Shown: piece by piece, positions 11,518 to 21,768 of the stretch
Layout: the number at the start of each line of letters is the position of its first letter
How positions within the stretch are numbered: position 1 is the first letter of the stretch
NCBI GenBank assembly: GCA_002286855.1
Contig: NRSV01000076.1
Span: 4,945-68,944 of the forward strand
Length of the DNA: 64,000 nt
Direction of reading: 5' to 3'
DNA from: Bipolaris cookei
Taxonomy: Eukaryota > Ascomycota > Dothideomycetes > Pleosporales > Pleosporaceae
Made by a program: the position numbers and the translations under genes
Notes under the pieces: model-generated
What the model was told of the DNA's origin: nothing
What the model saw: only the letters and a program-made list of their open reading frames with translations
Database searches by the model: none

Positions 11518-12697
11518 AGCGCTGCTGTGTATGTCGTTTCTTTGCTCCTCACGGGACGGACTTGTTGCCGAGCAGCCAGACCAGACCAGATGGCGGAATC
11601 GAATGCTGCAGGCGGAAGAGTCGTGGCAGGGCGGGGGACGGGGGGGTGTGTGCAGAATACAAATGCGGGATCAGGCGGGGAGATATAGGTGATGGTGACT
11701 TTGGGGGAGCAGAGGCTCTGGACGGGAGGGCCTTTGCTGCAGCTCCGTCGTCACTTCGCTTGAAAGTTCATGTTCCAAGGCGGCGGGCACGTGACGGCCA
11801 GCATGGCACTCTGCTCCCCACATCACGCACTCACCACTCTCCTTAATCTGGTCTCACGCTACCCATGTTTTTGCGCATAAAGGAGCGCTGGACGCCAGCA
11901 CACGCGACAAGCAACCCCCTGGGCTGTTGTTCATGGAGAGCTCGAGGCCGTCGCTGGCGTTGGCCGTGAGCCCTGCCCTGCCCTGTCAAACGCCACACCA
12001 GCCGCGGTGCATGACACCCGGCTCCCAAGCCCGGATATGTAACTACTACATACATATGTACATGGAACGCACGGCAGCCCGCAGCACACGGCAACCAGTG
12101 TGCGCAATGTCATGAGAAAAACCCCGTCCCCAAACAAGCAGTCGTACCACCAGCGTCACCAGCACTCAAGTGTTGGGAAACTGGCAGTGGGCCAAGCCTT
12201 CAGAACAACTCATCGCACGGCTCCGCAGCCCCTTGTTGAGCACCCACAATTTGACACACCTCGAGCATGTCTGGACTGGCAGCAACACGACTCTCCTAGT
12301 CGCGTTTCGATGGGGTCGCCTGTTGTCGTCGTGTGAGAAGAGGGCATGACACGTATGTAGGTTTGTAGGCTGGTGACTTGTGGTTAGATACTACACTACA
12401 CTACTAGACTACTCTTGCCGACGGTCGGGTATTGTCGGACCCCGCGCCTGGCGTAGTACGAGTAGCACAGCGACGGGACGGCTATCTATCGCTACTCACC
12501 CTTATCGCTCTCCTCGCCACGGCCAGCTGCCACCACACCAAATTATCAAACCAGATCTCCGGATCCCATCTCCACGCCCTGGGGAATGCTGGCTGATCGC
12601 CATGCATCTCCTTTTCTACTACGCTTCATTGGCCAGGCTATCAAGGCCAGGCACCATCACGTGTACCTGACGACGGTATCATGCCTTTGCACAAGCT

Positions 12698-12808
12698 GAT
12701 AAGTGTAGATTACCCCGACCAAATGTTTGTGCTGTGACCAAGCTCTGCCTAAGCTCTGCCTAAGATCTGCCTGCCGAAGGAAGCCTATCAAGAGATAAGC
12801 CCTGTTAT
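12698..12808. promoter_or_regulatory. Cluster of GATA-factor (HGATAR) sites
   Basis: Three matches to HGATAR lie within 111 bp: TGATAAG at 12697-12703, AGATAAG at 12793-12799, and the reverse-strand TTATCA at 12804-12809. They are 190-300 bp upstream of the isochorismatase-type hydrolase start. In filamentous ascomycetes such paired GATA sites bind AreA/Nit2-type nitrogen regulators or iron/light GATA factors. The motifs are seen; binding is inferred. Confidence 0.45.
12740..12772. repeat. 11-bp direct repeat, three copies
   Basis: Three adjacent copies of AAGCTCTGCCT (third copy AAGATCTGCCT) between two of the GATA sites upstream of the hydrolase gene. Confidence 0.8.
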
Positions 12809-12997
12809 CATGCTCACCGCAAACAAAGGAAGAACCGCCGTTTGCACCTGGCCTACAAAAGTCGCCTGCCTACATTGACCTCTGCACCATCCCCTTCTTC
12901 ATCCGCGTCCGCATCTCAATCTCAATCTCAATCTTATTCCGACTCTGGCCATTCTGCAAGTCAAGTCCATTTCACTCGTGTCCTCATCCAAGCTTCC

Positions 12998-13864
12998 ATG
13001 GCCCCAGAGTCGCTGACCGTCACCACTACTCAAGAGAATCACGACATTACCATAGGAACTATAAAATGCACTGCATCCATCCCATTTGGAGGCCAAGGAC
13101 AATGGCTCTATCTACCGGCCACCAAAAAGTTCGACTTGTCTCGAGGAGCGGAGCGGAAAATGGTTCTCGAGTGCGATGAAGAACGCAGCAACCACACCGG
13201 CTTTATGATTGACCCTGGCAAGTCAGTCCTTATTATCGTTGACATGCAAAACTACTTTGTTCACCCACTGTATCGCAACCACGCGGCAGGAATCACTGCA
13301 ATCGACCCTACGTTGAAGGTTATTGAGAGATGCCGCAAGGAAGGCATCCAAGTTGCCTGGTTAAACTGGGGCATCACCGACCACGACTTGAACAAGATGG
13401 CGCCCGCTATCCAGCGCGGCTTCAGCAAGACGCTGGGATGGCATGTGGGGCTAGGCGCTCAGCTGCCTGACGGCCAAGGAAGATGCCTGTTCAAGCGGAC
13501 GTGGAACGCAGCCTTATACGGACCGTTTCAAGCAGTCGCCCAGCCCGGCGATCTCTTTTTCGACAAGACAAGAATGAGTGGTCTCTGGTCTGAGAAGGAA
13601 CCCATCCATGAGTATCTGCGGGCATCTGGCAAGCAGACGCTGCTCTTTGCTGGCGTCAACACCGATCAATGCGTCTTTGGCACCGTGTCCGATGCATACT
13701 CGTACGGATGGGACTGTGTTTTGCTCAGCGACTGCACAGGCACGATGACGGGACGCGGAGCTCAAGAGTTAGCCGAATACCAGATTTCGCAAAACATGGG
13801 CTTCGTCGTTGATAGTAACACTTTCTGCAATGCTCCGATCAATGACCATGGCGAGGGTTGCTGA
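12998..13864 (+). CDS. Isochorismatase-like cysteine hydrolase
   Basis: One exon, 288 aa. I chose the ATG in TTCCATGGCC at 12998 because the open frame upstream has no ATG and is Ser/Gln low complexity. The Rossmann-like isochorismatase fold is clear, with the family triad visible: Asp82 in LIIVDMQNYF, Lys190 in FFDKTRMSG and Cys225 in GVNTDQCVFGT, plus the usual cis-peptide region before the Cys. Members hydrolyse isochorismate, nicotinamide, ureidoacrylate/biuret or similar amides; substrate cannot be read from sequence. The N-terminal 70 residues are an extra beta-rich segment found in related fungal proteins. No signal peptide, so probably cytosolic. GATA sites upstream would fit nitrogen control of an amidohydrolase. 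Confidence 0.85.
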   Translation: MAPESLTVTTTQENHDITIGTIKCTASIPFGGQGQWLYLPATKKFDLSRGAERKMVLECDEERSNHTGFMIDPGKSVLIIVDMQNYFVHPLYRNHAAGITAIDPTLKVIERCRKEGIQVAWLNWGITDHDLNKMAPAIQRGFSKTLGWHVGLGAQLPDGQGRCLFKRTWNAALYGPFQAVAQPGDLFFDKTRMSGLWSEKEPIHEYLRASGKQTLLFAGVNTDQCVFGTVSDAYSYGWDCVLLSDCTGTMTGRGAQELAEYQISQNMGFVVDSNTFCNAPINDHGEGC

Positions 13865-14197
13865 TTTGGTCACGCTCATGCTCCTTCGTATCGGCCATTT
13901 CCTTGTTTCTTTTTGGCGGTACCTGTTGTTTCGAAATACCCATAGCGCAAGTAGAACAAGACGAATACATTTACATTAATTACGTCTGCTTTGTGGCTTA
14001 TCTCTGCGCAGTAGTTGCCCATCAGCGCCTTCAGCCGAATTCGATGGTGGATCTACAATGCTGAGGCACAGATGACGCACGTGTGGGGAAGCTCCCAGGA
14101 AGGAACGACAATGTCATTAAATGCTTGACACCAGCTGCAGATTGCACCTACTGCCCCATACCAGAATCACAGGACACAGCCCTGTTCCACCCACAAA
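13865..14197. other. Intergenic between hydrolase and PEBP genes
   Basis: 333 bp; 3' flank of the hydrolase and promoter of the PEBP-family gene. No distinct element seen. Confidence 0.35.
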
Positions 14198-15036
14198 ATG
14201 CCGCCCAGATTCCCGATTGCCTTCATCTACTTGCTGCAACTTTGCGCAATAGCAATTGCCCTTCCAGTAGAACAAAAGCCGCTTCTACTCAACGGTCCCA
14301 AGAATGTCAGAAATGTTAGGGCACAGTGAGTTTCTCACAACCTGGATTACTAGTCAGCTTTTCCTGACTAATAGCTGCAGACTTCACAATGCCGAAATCA
14401 TCCCCACAGGCATGTCTATCCAACTCGCGTACGAGGCCAACGTTCAGTACTAACCGCCCTCTAGTCATCGACGACTTTCTCCCCAGTCTCACACTTTCCA
14501 TCGCCTGGTCGAATGCCAAGGCTAAGCTAGGCAATACTGTCAACCCAGAAGACCTTCAAAAACAACCCACCGTGATTCTGCACGACGACACTAGCCCGGA
14601 CGGCAAGCACGCTAGTTCCGGTATGAGCTATATTGTCACCTTGACAGACCCAGATGCCCCGTCCCGTGATAACCCAGAGTGGAGCGAGATCTGTCACTGG
14701 ATTGCTTCCAATGTCTCCATCGTTCAGGATACATTTTCTGCCTTGCCTTTACCAGAGTTTGGTCTCACTGAGGAGATTGAATCAACAGAAGAGCTGGATG
14801 ATGTTATGGAATACAAACCTCCTGGCCCACCACCCAAGACTGGCAAACATCGCTATGTGTTTCTTGTTTTCGCACCCAAGAATGGAACTACTGAGCCTTT
14901 GCATCCGAGCAAACCACAGGACCGTAAGCATTGGGGTACGGGAAAAGAACGTGGCGGCGTAAGAGAATGGGCTCAAGATAATGAGCTAGTTCCCGTGGCG
15001 GCGAACTTCATCTATTCCGAGAACGAGAAGCAGTAA
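14198..15036 (+). CDS. Secreted phosphatidylethanolamine-binding-protein (PEBP) family protein
   Basis: Three exons: 14198-14325, 14381-14409 and 14465-15036, 242 aa. Exon 1 encodes a clean signal peptide (MPPRFPIAFIYLLQLCAIAI). The PEBP core follows: IIPTVIDDFLPSL, LTDPDAPSRDNPEW (the anion-binding DPDxP motif), HW, then GKHRYVFLVF and a C-terminal helix. The family includes the carboxypeptidase Y inhibitor Tfs1/Ylr179c and Raf-kinase-inhibitor-type proteins; secreted fungal members have no fixed role. Intron 1 is GTGAGT...CAG. Intron 2 (14410-14464) starts with GC, not GT: the frame only joins through a GC-AG intron, and it carries a perfect TACTAAC branch point 11 nt before its acceptor. 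Without this intron the protein would lose the conserved join. Confidence 0.83.
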
Positions 15037-15390
15037 ATATCAGAGCTTTTGTATAATTATTCACGACATAATAGCGTAATTTGATCTATGGGTATCAGAA
15101 TAGAATTAAATGGAGCCTAATCAGAACTTATTCAATCATTCATGATGATTTCATATGGACGAATGAGAGACATAGTTCCGAGATGTATCAATAGCAACAA
15201 GCGTGTATTGGTATGCTTGATCTCAATAGCCTTTGACTACTAACATTTCCACGTTCTCGCCGTTGTCTGATGGCCTTGAAAAATAGAGGAAAATGTAGCT
15301 CTGAGGTAGTATCCAGACACTTGGTGTGTCCCAAGCAACGCTGTACTGATAGATTACTTCTAGAGTTGTGATATATAACCTTGGTCGCCG
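15037..15390. other. Convergent 3' flanks
   Basis: About 350 bp between convergent stop codons, AT-rich, with no element recognised. Confidence 0.35.
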
Positions 15391-15930
15391 CTACAACGCA
15401 TCGTCCGAGCCATCGCGACAATTCAACACATGCTGCGGGTCACTCAGCCCCAGGACAGCATCACCATTTCTAGATTGATGCAGTGCCCTCGCCACCACCG
15501 CAAAGCGGTCTTGGTGCGGATATTTTTGCAGATTGCGAAGCGCGCGCCTGATCACCGTACCCGTTTTAACCTCGCCGAAATCCAACCCCATCAGACGTAC
15601 AACTTCAAGCGCTCGTTGTGGATGGTGTTCGAGACACTTCCAGTAAACAAGTAGACAGCGGTCGTTCCAGTCTTTTACAAGGTCGCGGACGAGGGCTTGC
15701 TCGCGGGCGGGCGGGTCCAGGTGTTTGTAGTGATTTTCAAGGTCACACGTGATGGTTTCAAGATGCTTTTGAGGGGATTCCTCGGGCTTTTTGTTCTTCG
15801 GCTGAGTGGTGAAGGGGTATATATCTTTGGCAGAGCGGTATCGCGACATCTTCAACCGCGGTGTAGTCGCCAGTGATGGCATTGAAGAGGTGTTATAGTT
15901 TGCGCCATGATGGCACCAAAAGGAATGCAT
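15391..15930 (-). CDS. Small uncharacterised protein
   Basis: One open frame of up to 179 codons with no recognised domain. The composition is protein-like (charged helical stretches such as REQALVRDLVKDWNDRC and RALEVVRLMGLDF), so it is probably a real gene. The start is uncertain: an internal ATG at 15849 (MSRYRSAKDIYPF) is a good alternative, since the first 27 codons are poorly structured. It lies head to head with the MYND-SET gene and tail to tail with the PEBP gene. No signal peptide or membrane segment. Function unknown. Confidence 0.5.
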   Translation of the reverse strand: MHSFWCHHGANYNTSSMPSLATTPRLKMSRYRSAKDIYPFTTQPKNKKPEESPQKHLETITCDLENHYKHLDPPAREQALVRDLVKDWNDRCLLVYWKCLEHHPQRALEVVRLMGLDFGEVKTGTVIRRALRNLQKYPHQDRFAVVARALHQSRNGDAVLGLSDPQHVLNCRDGSDDAL

Positions 15931-16377
15931 CGGTAGTGATTCTTAGGGCGGTGGTCAAGGGACTTGTCGATGAGAAATGCTGTATCACGAGGAGCTTCGC
16001 GTGCCATACTTCGCATGGGACGCTCCATTTATAACACATTAATAGGCCTTCTCACTGTGTGTCACATGTTTTATACAAAGCGTGCGATATAGATATCGTA
16101 CGCCAACCCATGGAATCCATTCATTGACCCATCTTGTTTTCGTGGCAGTGATCCGGTCAAGAAGATGATTTGTACGAAGCGCCGTGGTAGTAGTGAGGGG
16201 ATACACGAACCATGCCTAGATGGGCCTAGTCCCGCTAAACTCACGTTTTGGCGCGTTCAAAGCTACTCCAGAACGGAAAACAATAATGTCGCACAAGCCG
16301 TGTTAACCATAGTTCTTCTTATTCAATTTCCGCATGTTTACTTAAAATTATTTGTTAAGATATTGTAGGATCAGAAC
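15931..16377. promoter_or_regulatory. Divergent promoter region, small unknown / MYND-SET gene
   Basis: 447 bp between two divergent starts, AT-rich toward the SET gene (TTAAAATTATTTGTTAAGATATTG). No specific factor site is claimed. Confidence 0.4.
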
Positions 16378-18063
16378 ATGTCAGATGAGCCGAAAGCCTC
16401 GGTAGCTACCCCAGCACCCTACTACATTGCCAAGTCGAAAGTCTGTGTGAACAGCAAAGGAGAAAGCGTCGGAAATGGATTGTTCGCGAATCAGAGGTTT
16501 GGTGCAGGCGAAGAGATTGCGAAGCTCAAGCGTCCTCTTGTGGGCTCTTTAGAGACAGAACGTCTACTCGATACCTGCGCAAATTGCTATCTTTGGACCG
16601 AAGGTGCGTCAACAGGAACAAGATTATATGTGCCAAAAGGTGCAGAAGTCAGCAAGTGTGCTGCATGCCAGAGATTTAGGTATTGCAGCAAGGTAAGCGT
16701 TTTCTCCGCACATTTGCCTCGTCACTAAATGACTCTTTTAGGCTTGCCAAAAGGAAGCGTGGAACCGCGGGCATAAACATGAGTGCAAGTTCCTTAAGCC
16801 CATGGCTGGCAGGAGCCTTCCAAAAGCATTCCTAGCATCTGTGGAGTTACTTACCAGGCGGAGGTATGGCCTTATACCTGATAAGGACTGGGAACTGCTT
16901 TGCCAGTTACCATCTCACATTGACGACTTCAAACGGAATGGGAGATACCATAATATTGAAATGGCGGCTACGGGTGCCACACAAGTTTCACTCCCACAGA
17001 ATGCTTTCGACAAAGATTTTATTGCTGCAATGTATGGACGGGTAAGTGGAATCTAAATGCTTGTGCGCACACTATTAAACCGTGCAAGGTAATGTCAAAC
17101 GCCTTGACGCTCATCACACCAACATTGGATCCACTGGGCATCATCGTGGACCCCATACTCTGCCAGATGAACCATTCTTGCGACCCAAATGCTTACATCA
17201 TGATGGATGGACCCCTGGTCAGTATTCGGACTCTACGGCCAATCAGAAAGGATAAGGAGATTTTTATATCCTACGTTGACACGACGCATCCGTACCAGAA
17301 AAGACAAGACGAGCTTCAGGCGCGTTGGTTCTTCACATGCAGATGTGCGAAATGTCAAGATAAAGCCACGCGCCAGGAAGACAATTGGCTCGTTCCAGCA
17401 AACTCTGACTTTGTCGCCAGCAAAGAAGAAATTCAGGCATTGGCCAGCAATCAAGAGCAGATGTTCGCCTTGTATGAGCAATTCCAAGGCATAGCAAATG
17501 CAGAGGCTGTGATTCCAGTTCTCAAAGAATCCCTCAAGGCATTCTACGAGTCCGGTCACTGGCCTCTATACCGCCAGCCATACGCCTCGATTCGCGATGA
17601 GCTCATTGTAAATCTTCTTTCGGTAGGCAAGTATCAAGAAGCATGGGCACATAGCGCAAAACGGTACAAGTATATCTTGCCCAAGCTTTACCCGGTGCCG
17701 TTTCATCCCGTCCGGGTTGTTCAGACATGGCAGATGGCAATGCTTGCGGCATACCTTGCAAGCACTGAAGAGGGTGTGGGCGCGCCCGGCGTCAATATGG
17801 GTCTTATTGCGATGATGCTAGTAAAGCAAGTGTTGGATGTTGCGCCTATGAGTCACGGCCAGGACAATGCATTTACTAAGAGCGTGATGGGAAAGACGAG
17901 AGAGATGGTTGAGGAACTGAAGCGAAGCGTAGGAAATCCAGACAAGGATATTATGAATAGGGAGCTGGAGGCTCAAAGAGATCGCCTTATGGATATGGGT
18001 GACTGGGTTGAGGATGGAAAGTTGTCGGAAGTGAAAGTGGTCGAAAAGGCATTTAGTATATGA
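16378..18063 (+). CDS. MYND-finger SET-domain protein (SMYD-like methyltransferase)
   Basis: Three exons: 16378-16692, 16742-17041 and 17089-18063, 529 aa. The layout is the SMYD one: a SET domain split by a MYND zinc finger. The N-SET part includes GNGLFANQRFGAGEEI (about 33-48). The MYND cysteines run from CANC (67-70) through CAAC and YCSKACQ to HECKFL (about 122). The core SET motifs are NHSCDPNA (233-240) and EIFISYVD (262-269), the latter carrying the catalytic-type tyrosine, followed by the post-SET CRCAKC cysteines (about 289-294). The C-terminal third is helical, as in SMYD proteins. Such proteins methylate lysines of histones or other proteins; the target here is unknown. All signature residues are present, so it is probably active. 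Confidence 0.88.
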
Positions 18064-18488
18064 TGTGGGAAGATGGCTATGGAAGTTACTAGGCTCTTGA
18101 GCACGACTGTGTGAGTCCTATGACCTAACATCGCAGATGCCGTAGTCATTTCCTAGTAAATGAGTTAAGCTGCCCTTTATCTATACCGCTTCCTGTTGGA
18201 ATGTGCAGTCCGACTAATGCTCACCAACAGTAGTGGACCTATGATATCACAGTGAAAGTGAGCGTAGCCTACAACTAAGCCCTTAGCCAATTTCTCACCA
18301 TCACCGACACACCATTAAGACAGCAGCTTCTCCCACTGCGCATGCGTGGGAGTGAGACACTGGCCTGTTTTAACTGACCCTTGAGTCTCCCATCCTCTCC
18401 TCTTGACGTAACACCCTTCAACTTTTGTTACTGCACTGAGTACACACAAACACAACCCAGTCCAATAAGCAGCATCACACCAACCACG
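18064..18488. other. Intergenic
   Basis: 425 bp holding the 3' flank of the SET gene and the promoter of the small downstream gene. Nothing distinct seen. Confidence 0.35.
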
Positions 18489-19074
18489 ATGCCACCCAAA
18501 ACCACTGACAAAGGAGACAAGATGTTCAACGCCGACGTCGTCGCTGCTGTGCTCTACAGCACCGGTACGACAAGCCTGTCGATGAAGAACTACGAAATGA
18601 TGAGTTCGCTCGACGGCAGAAAGTCGGCCTACGACTTCCAGCACGACTTTCGCTCCGTTATTGCCAAGGCAAAGGAGCTCAAGGCGCAGTTTGAAGACGG
18701 CAAGGAGTTTGCGCCCATGGCGTCTTTCAGCAAACGCGGTAAGTGGAGAATCGTCGTCGTGTGCTCAATATGCACTTGTATACTCGTACAGCACGACTGA
18801 GATTAATATGCATGTAAGATGATGGTCTGATCAGTGTGGATATGTAGGTCCGACCACGCCCGTGAGCACGCCTAGCAAGCGCAGGAATGCCGAGGTTTCA
18901 GACGTGGACAAGACGCCTTCTAAGAGGACGAAGCAGATCGAGGAAGAGGAGGCTATGTTGGAGTTGGATGATAAGTTGGAAACGGGATCGGTCAAGAACT
19001 TCAAGAACTGCTTTCCAGAAGATATGGATGCGTTTATCCAGCGCGAAGCGCTTTGGGAGAAAAAATATGCGTAG
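18489..19074 (+). CDS. Small uncharacterised, probably nuclear protein
   Basis: Two exons: 18489-18738 and 18848-19074 (donor GTAAGT, acceptor TAG), 158 aa. I chose the ATG of MPPKTTDKGDKMFNADVV; the open frame upstream lacks an ATG. An N-terminal helical block (to about residue 80) is followed by a basic low-complexity segment (TPSKRRN, TPSKRTKQI) that could serve as a nuclear localisation signal, then an acidic helix (EEEEAMLELDDKLETG) and a conserved-looking C-terminus (MDAFIQREALWEKKYA). No named domain is recognised and no function is proposed. Confidence 0.65.
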
Positions 19075-21041
19075 AGAGTTGGGGAGCGTGTGACTGGGGC
19101 GAGAAGAGTCGTGCAGATACGAGGATGGGCAGGGGGATGATGAATAGGGCACTATTTTCTCCAGAATGATGCGCAGGGTATTGTGAGGAGAGGCATTGGG
19201 GAGGTGTTGCACACATTCTCTGGAGTAATTCTCTGGAGTAATTCTCTGGAGTAATGCAAGTAGCAATCAACTACTGACAAAGCCATGGTGTGGAGTCGGC
19301 CAAGTCCCTATATATTACAAGGTGTGTCTAAGTTTGAGCGTAGCATAGATGGTAATCCTTGCGACCAGGCCAGTATGAACGCGGCAAAAAGCTTGATTGG
19401 ACCAGTTAGTGGCTTGCGTACACCTAGTAATAGTCAGTTGTCGGGGCGCGAAAAAAATAAATAAATGTTTACAGGAATCCGCAACGGGCCAAGTGCGTGA
19501 CGCGGCGATCACACTTTTGCAAAAGCAGCTGGTATATGCACAGGCGGCAGAGGACGACCTAACTGCATGTGCCGGCACAGCCTGCTTTGCCTACGCCAGC
19601 CTTTTGGTGGCCACATCGTCGGGACAAGATACCAAGTCGTTACCTCATGCCTTTCGGACAAAGCCTGAGACGGGCAGTGGCAAGATGTAGTATGTTTATG
19701 CTGTCCCGTGTCTGAAGAGGTGGAAGAAAAGCCGTCTTGGTGATGGACAAGAATAGTAGCACAGACCATGGGTGCAAGGAGGTGCAAGGCAAGGCATACG
19801 CACGCTCCTCTGACTGCACGCCCCCATGGCTGCACAGTTGACAAAAGTCGATACCATGTGGGTTTATCGACGGCGAACATGTGGTTCCCTGCCGCGAGAT
19901 GTACTTACTTCCCCAAGCCTGTTGATGCTCCACACGGGTTCTTAGTACGTATATATTCAAAATACATCGCAGGCGCACCCTCTTCTCCATGTCCAGACAG
20001 ACGGCAGTGCCCAGCATTAAATCTCTTGTGAGTGGAGCTCCAAGTGTCGGGCCGTTGTCTAAGACGTATCTGCTCCGTCCATAGGTACTAGTACAGTAAA
20101 TGTCGTAAGCTCATCACCGGCGTCTTGCCGGTCCTGAAGCTCTCGTCGAAGCCGGCACCTTGTCGGTCCATTATATACTTACTTACGTGGTCGACAGGGC
20201 TATGGTAGCAGCACAGTGGTGGCGGGAGTCGCCATGAGTGAGACATGACGTCTGCTCCCGGGCGCCAAAGGGCTCGCTGGCACAACCGGCATTCATCTGG
20301 AACGACAAGGCTTGTGTGGAGCTCCAGCTGATCGCTTGTGCTGGGGGGTGTGGTGGCTATGGTGGCCATGGCGGCAAGGGATATACGAGATGATGGACGC
20401 GGCGCACATGACCACGACAGTCGCGCACTCGTAATGGGCATTGCAAACGACGTGCTCAAGAGCAAGTCACGACATGGCTCTGGAACGGGCGTGCATACTA
20501 AGATCCGCATCCAGTTGGGATAGCCCCTGAATTTCCCCAGGTTACTGTCTTGCTTTTTGCTAGGCCGCAAGCAGCTAGAGGCCAGGTACCATCGGCGCCA
20601 GGCACGCTGCAAAGGGGCCACCCATTCACCCTCACACCCGCACCACCCCATGGACTTGCCCAGGGTTAACCTCTTGGGCCAAGGCCTCAGTCGAGACGTA
20701 GGCGAGGCATTATAGGGGACGCTCCCAGTCCAGCCCTTGTGCGCGCCAATCACCGCCGCGCTGCATGAGCTTCATCTCTCATTAGTCGGCAGTCTAGCCC
20801 GCTTCCGGCTCCCAATCTTGCTCCCTCTGCCGCTCCAAGGGCGTTTGCACCCGGCGCAAAAACTGACCGTCAGCTCGCGGGTCCCGTCTTTTATTTCATC
20901 TCAGCCTGCGCCTCCCATCTTTTCTCTTTCCTTCCTTCAAGCCGCCCGCTCGCTGAACAGTCACTCATTCTTCTCCAACTACATCCATCTTCAGCTCCTT
21001 AGTACTCCCGTAATCCAACACCTCCCTTCCAAACCGCCACC
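19075..21041. other. Long intergenic region with no supported gene
   Basis: Almost 2 kb. A 13-bp triple repeat lies near 19215. A plus-strand frame (19397-19690, 97 codons) and a minus-strand frame (20088-20753, 221 codons) are open but have no motif, odd composition and no splice context, so I do not call them. From about 20880 to 21040 the plus strand is pyrimidine-rich (TTTATTTCATCTC, CTTTCCTTCC), typical of the leader of a strongly expressed fungal gene, and it runs into the GPI-type protein start. Confidence 0.45.
19215..19253. repeat. 13-bp tandem repeat, three perfect copies
   Basis: Three exact copies of ATTCTCTGGAGTA in the 3' flank of the small upstream gene. Function unknown; it may be simple slippage. 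Confidence 0.85.
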
Positions 21042-21768
21042 ATGCGCTTCTTCCAGGCTATCCTTTCCTCTGCGGCTTTTGCTGCTCTCGTCGCTGCCCT
21101 TGAGATCAACGACTTCCCTGCCCAGGGTGTCGTTGCTGGCAACTCTTACACCATCACCTACTCCCCGGCCGATGATGTCCCCACCACCTTCATCCTCCGC
21201 CAGGGAGAGTCTACTAACCTCAATGTCATTGGCACTCTGACCAGTACGTTTACCACCCCTCGACAAGAACCGCCTTCCATTTACTGACTCTACTACAGCC
21301 ACTGCTACCGGTGGAAAGTTCCAATGGACCCCCAGCAAGGACCTCACCAACGAGAGCGACTATGCCCTTGAGATCAAGCGCGGCGACACTGTCAACTACT
21401 CTGCCCAGTTCCCTCTCACTGGTGGCGCTGCCTCCGACGACAAGCCCGTCTCTTCCAGCTCGCCTTCTGCCGCCCCCTCGCCTTCCGCCAAGCTCTCTTC
21501 TCCAGCTTCTCCTTCGGCTTCTCCTAGCCCTTCGGGTTCCTCTTCTGTCACCTCGGCTGATTCCAGCACCCCCTCCGCGCCTGTTTCCACTCCCGCTGGC
21601 AACTCCACCATCACTTCTACCACTCTCTCTCGCATCCCTTCGGCCACCCGTACTCCCACCGGCACTGCTAGCGTTCCCGAGGTCACCGGTTCAGGCGCTG
21701 GCTCGCTCCTTGCCAACCCCCTTGCCGCCATTGCTGGCGCTGCTGCTGCTCTGGTCTACTTCGCCTAA
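21042..21768 (+). CDS. GPI-type Ser/Thr/Pro-rich cell-wall protein with Kre9/Knh1-like N-domain
   Basis: Two exons: 21042-21243 and 21299-21768 (donor GTACGT, acceptor CAG), 223 aa. A signal peptide (MRFFQAILSSAAFAALVAAL) is followed by a beta-sandwich-like domain of about 90 residues (LEINDFPAQGVVAGNSYTIT ... DYALEIKRGDTVNYSAQFPL) of the Ser-Thr-rich GPI-anchored/Kre9-Knh1 type. A Ser/Pro/Thr-rich stalk comes next, and the protein ends in a hydrophobic GPI-addition tail (PLAAIAGAAAALVYFA) after a small-residue site (GSGAG). The product should be GPI-anchored in the membrane or wall; family members are common, abundant surface proteins linked to beta-1,6-glucan or wall structure. The pyrimidine-rich promoter and C-ending codons suggest high expression. 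Confidence 0.85.

Larger units (their letters stand above)
11518..12997. other. Long divergent intergenic region, Dnm1 / isochorismatase-type hydrolase
   Basis: About 1.48 kb with no gene I can support. It holds the promoters of the two divergent genes, a triple 11-bp repeat and a cluster of GATA-factor sites (both listed separately). The stretch 12890-12995 just before the downstream start is Ser/Gln-codon-like low complexity (CAATCTCAATCTC repeats) and probably 5' UTR. Confidence 0.5.

Noticed and set aside
20088..20753. A 221-codon minus-strand open frame in the intergenic region
   Set aside because: Composition rich in Trp/Arg/Cys/Pro with no domain, no splice context, and overlaps a promoter region; likely chance.
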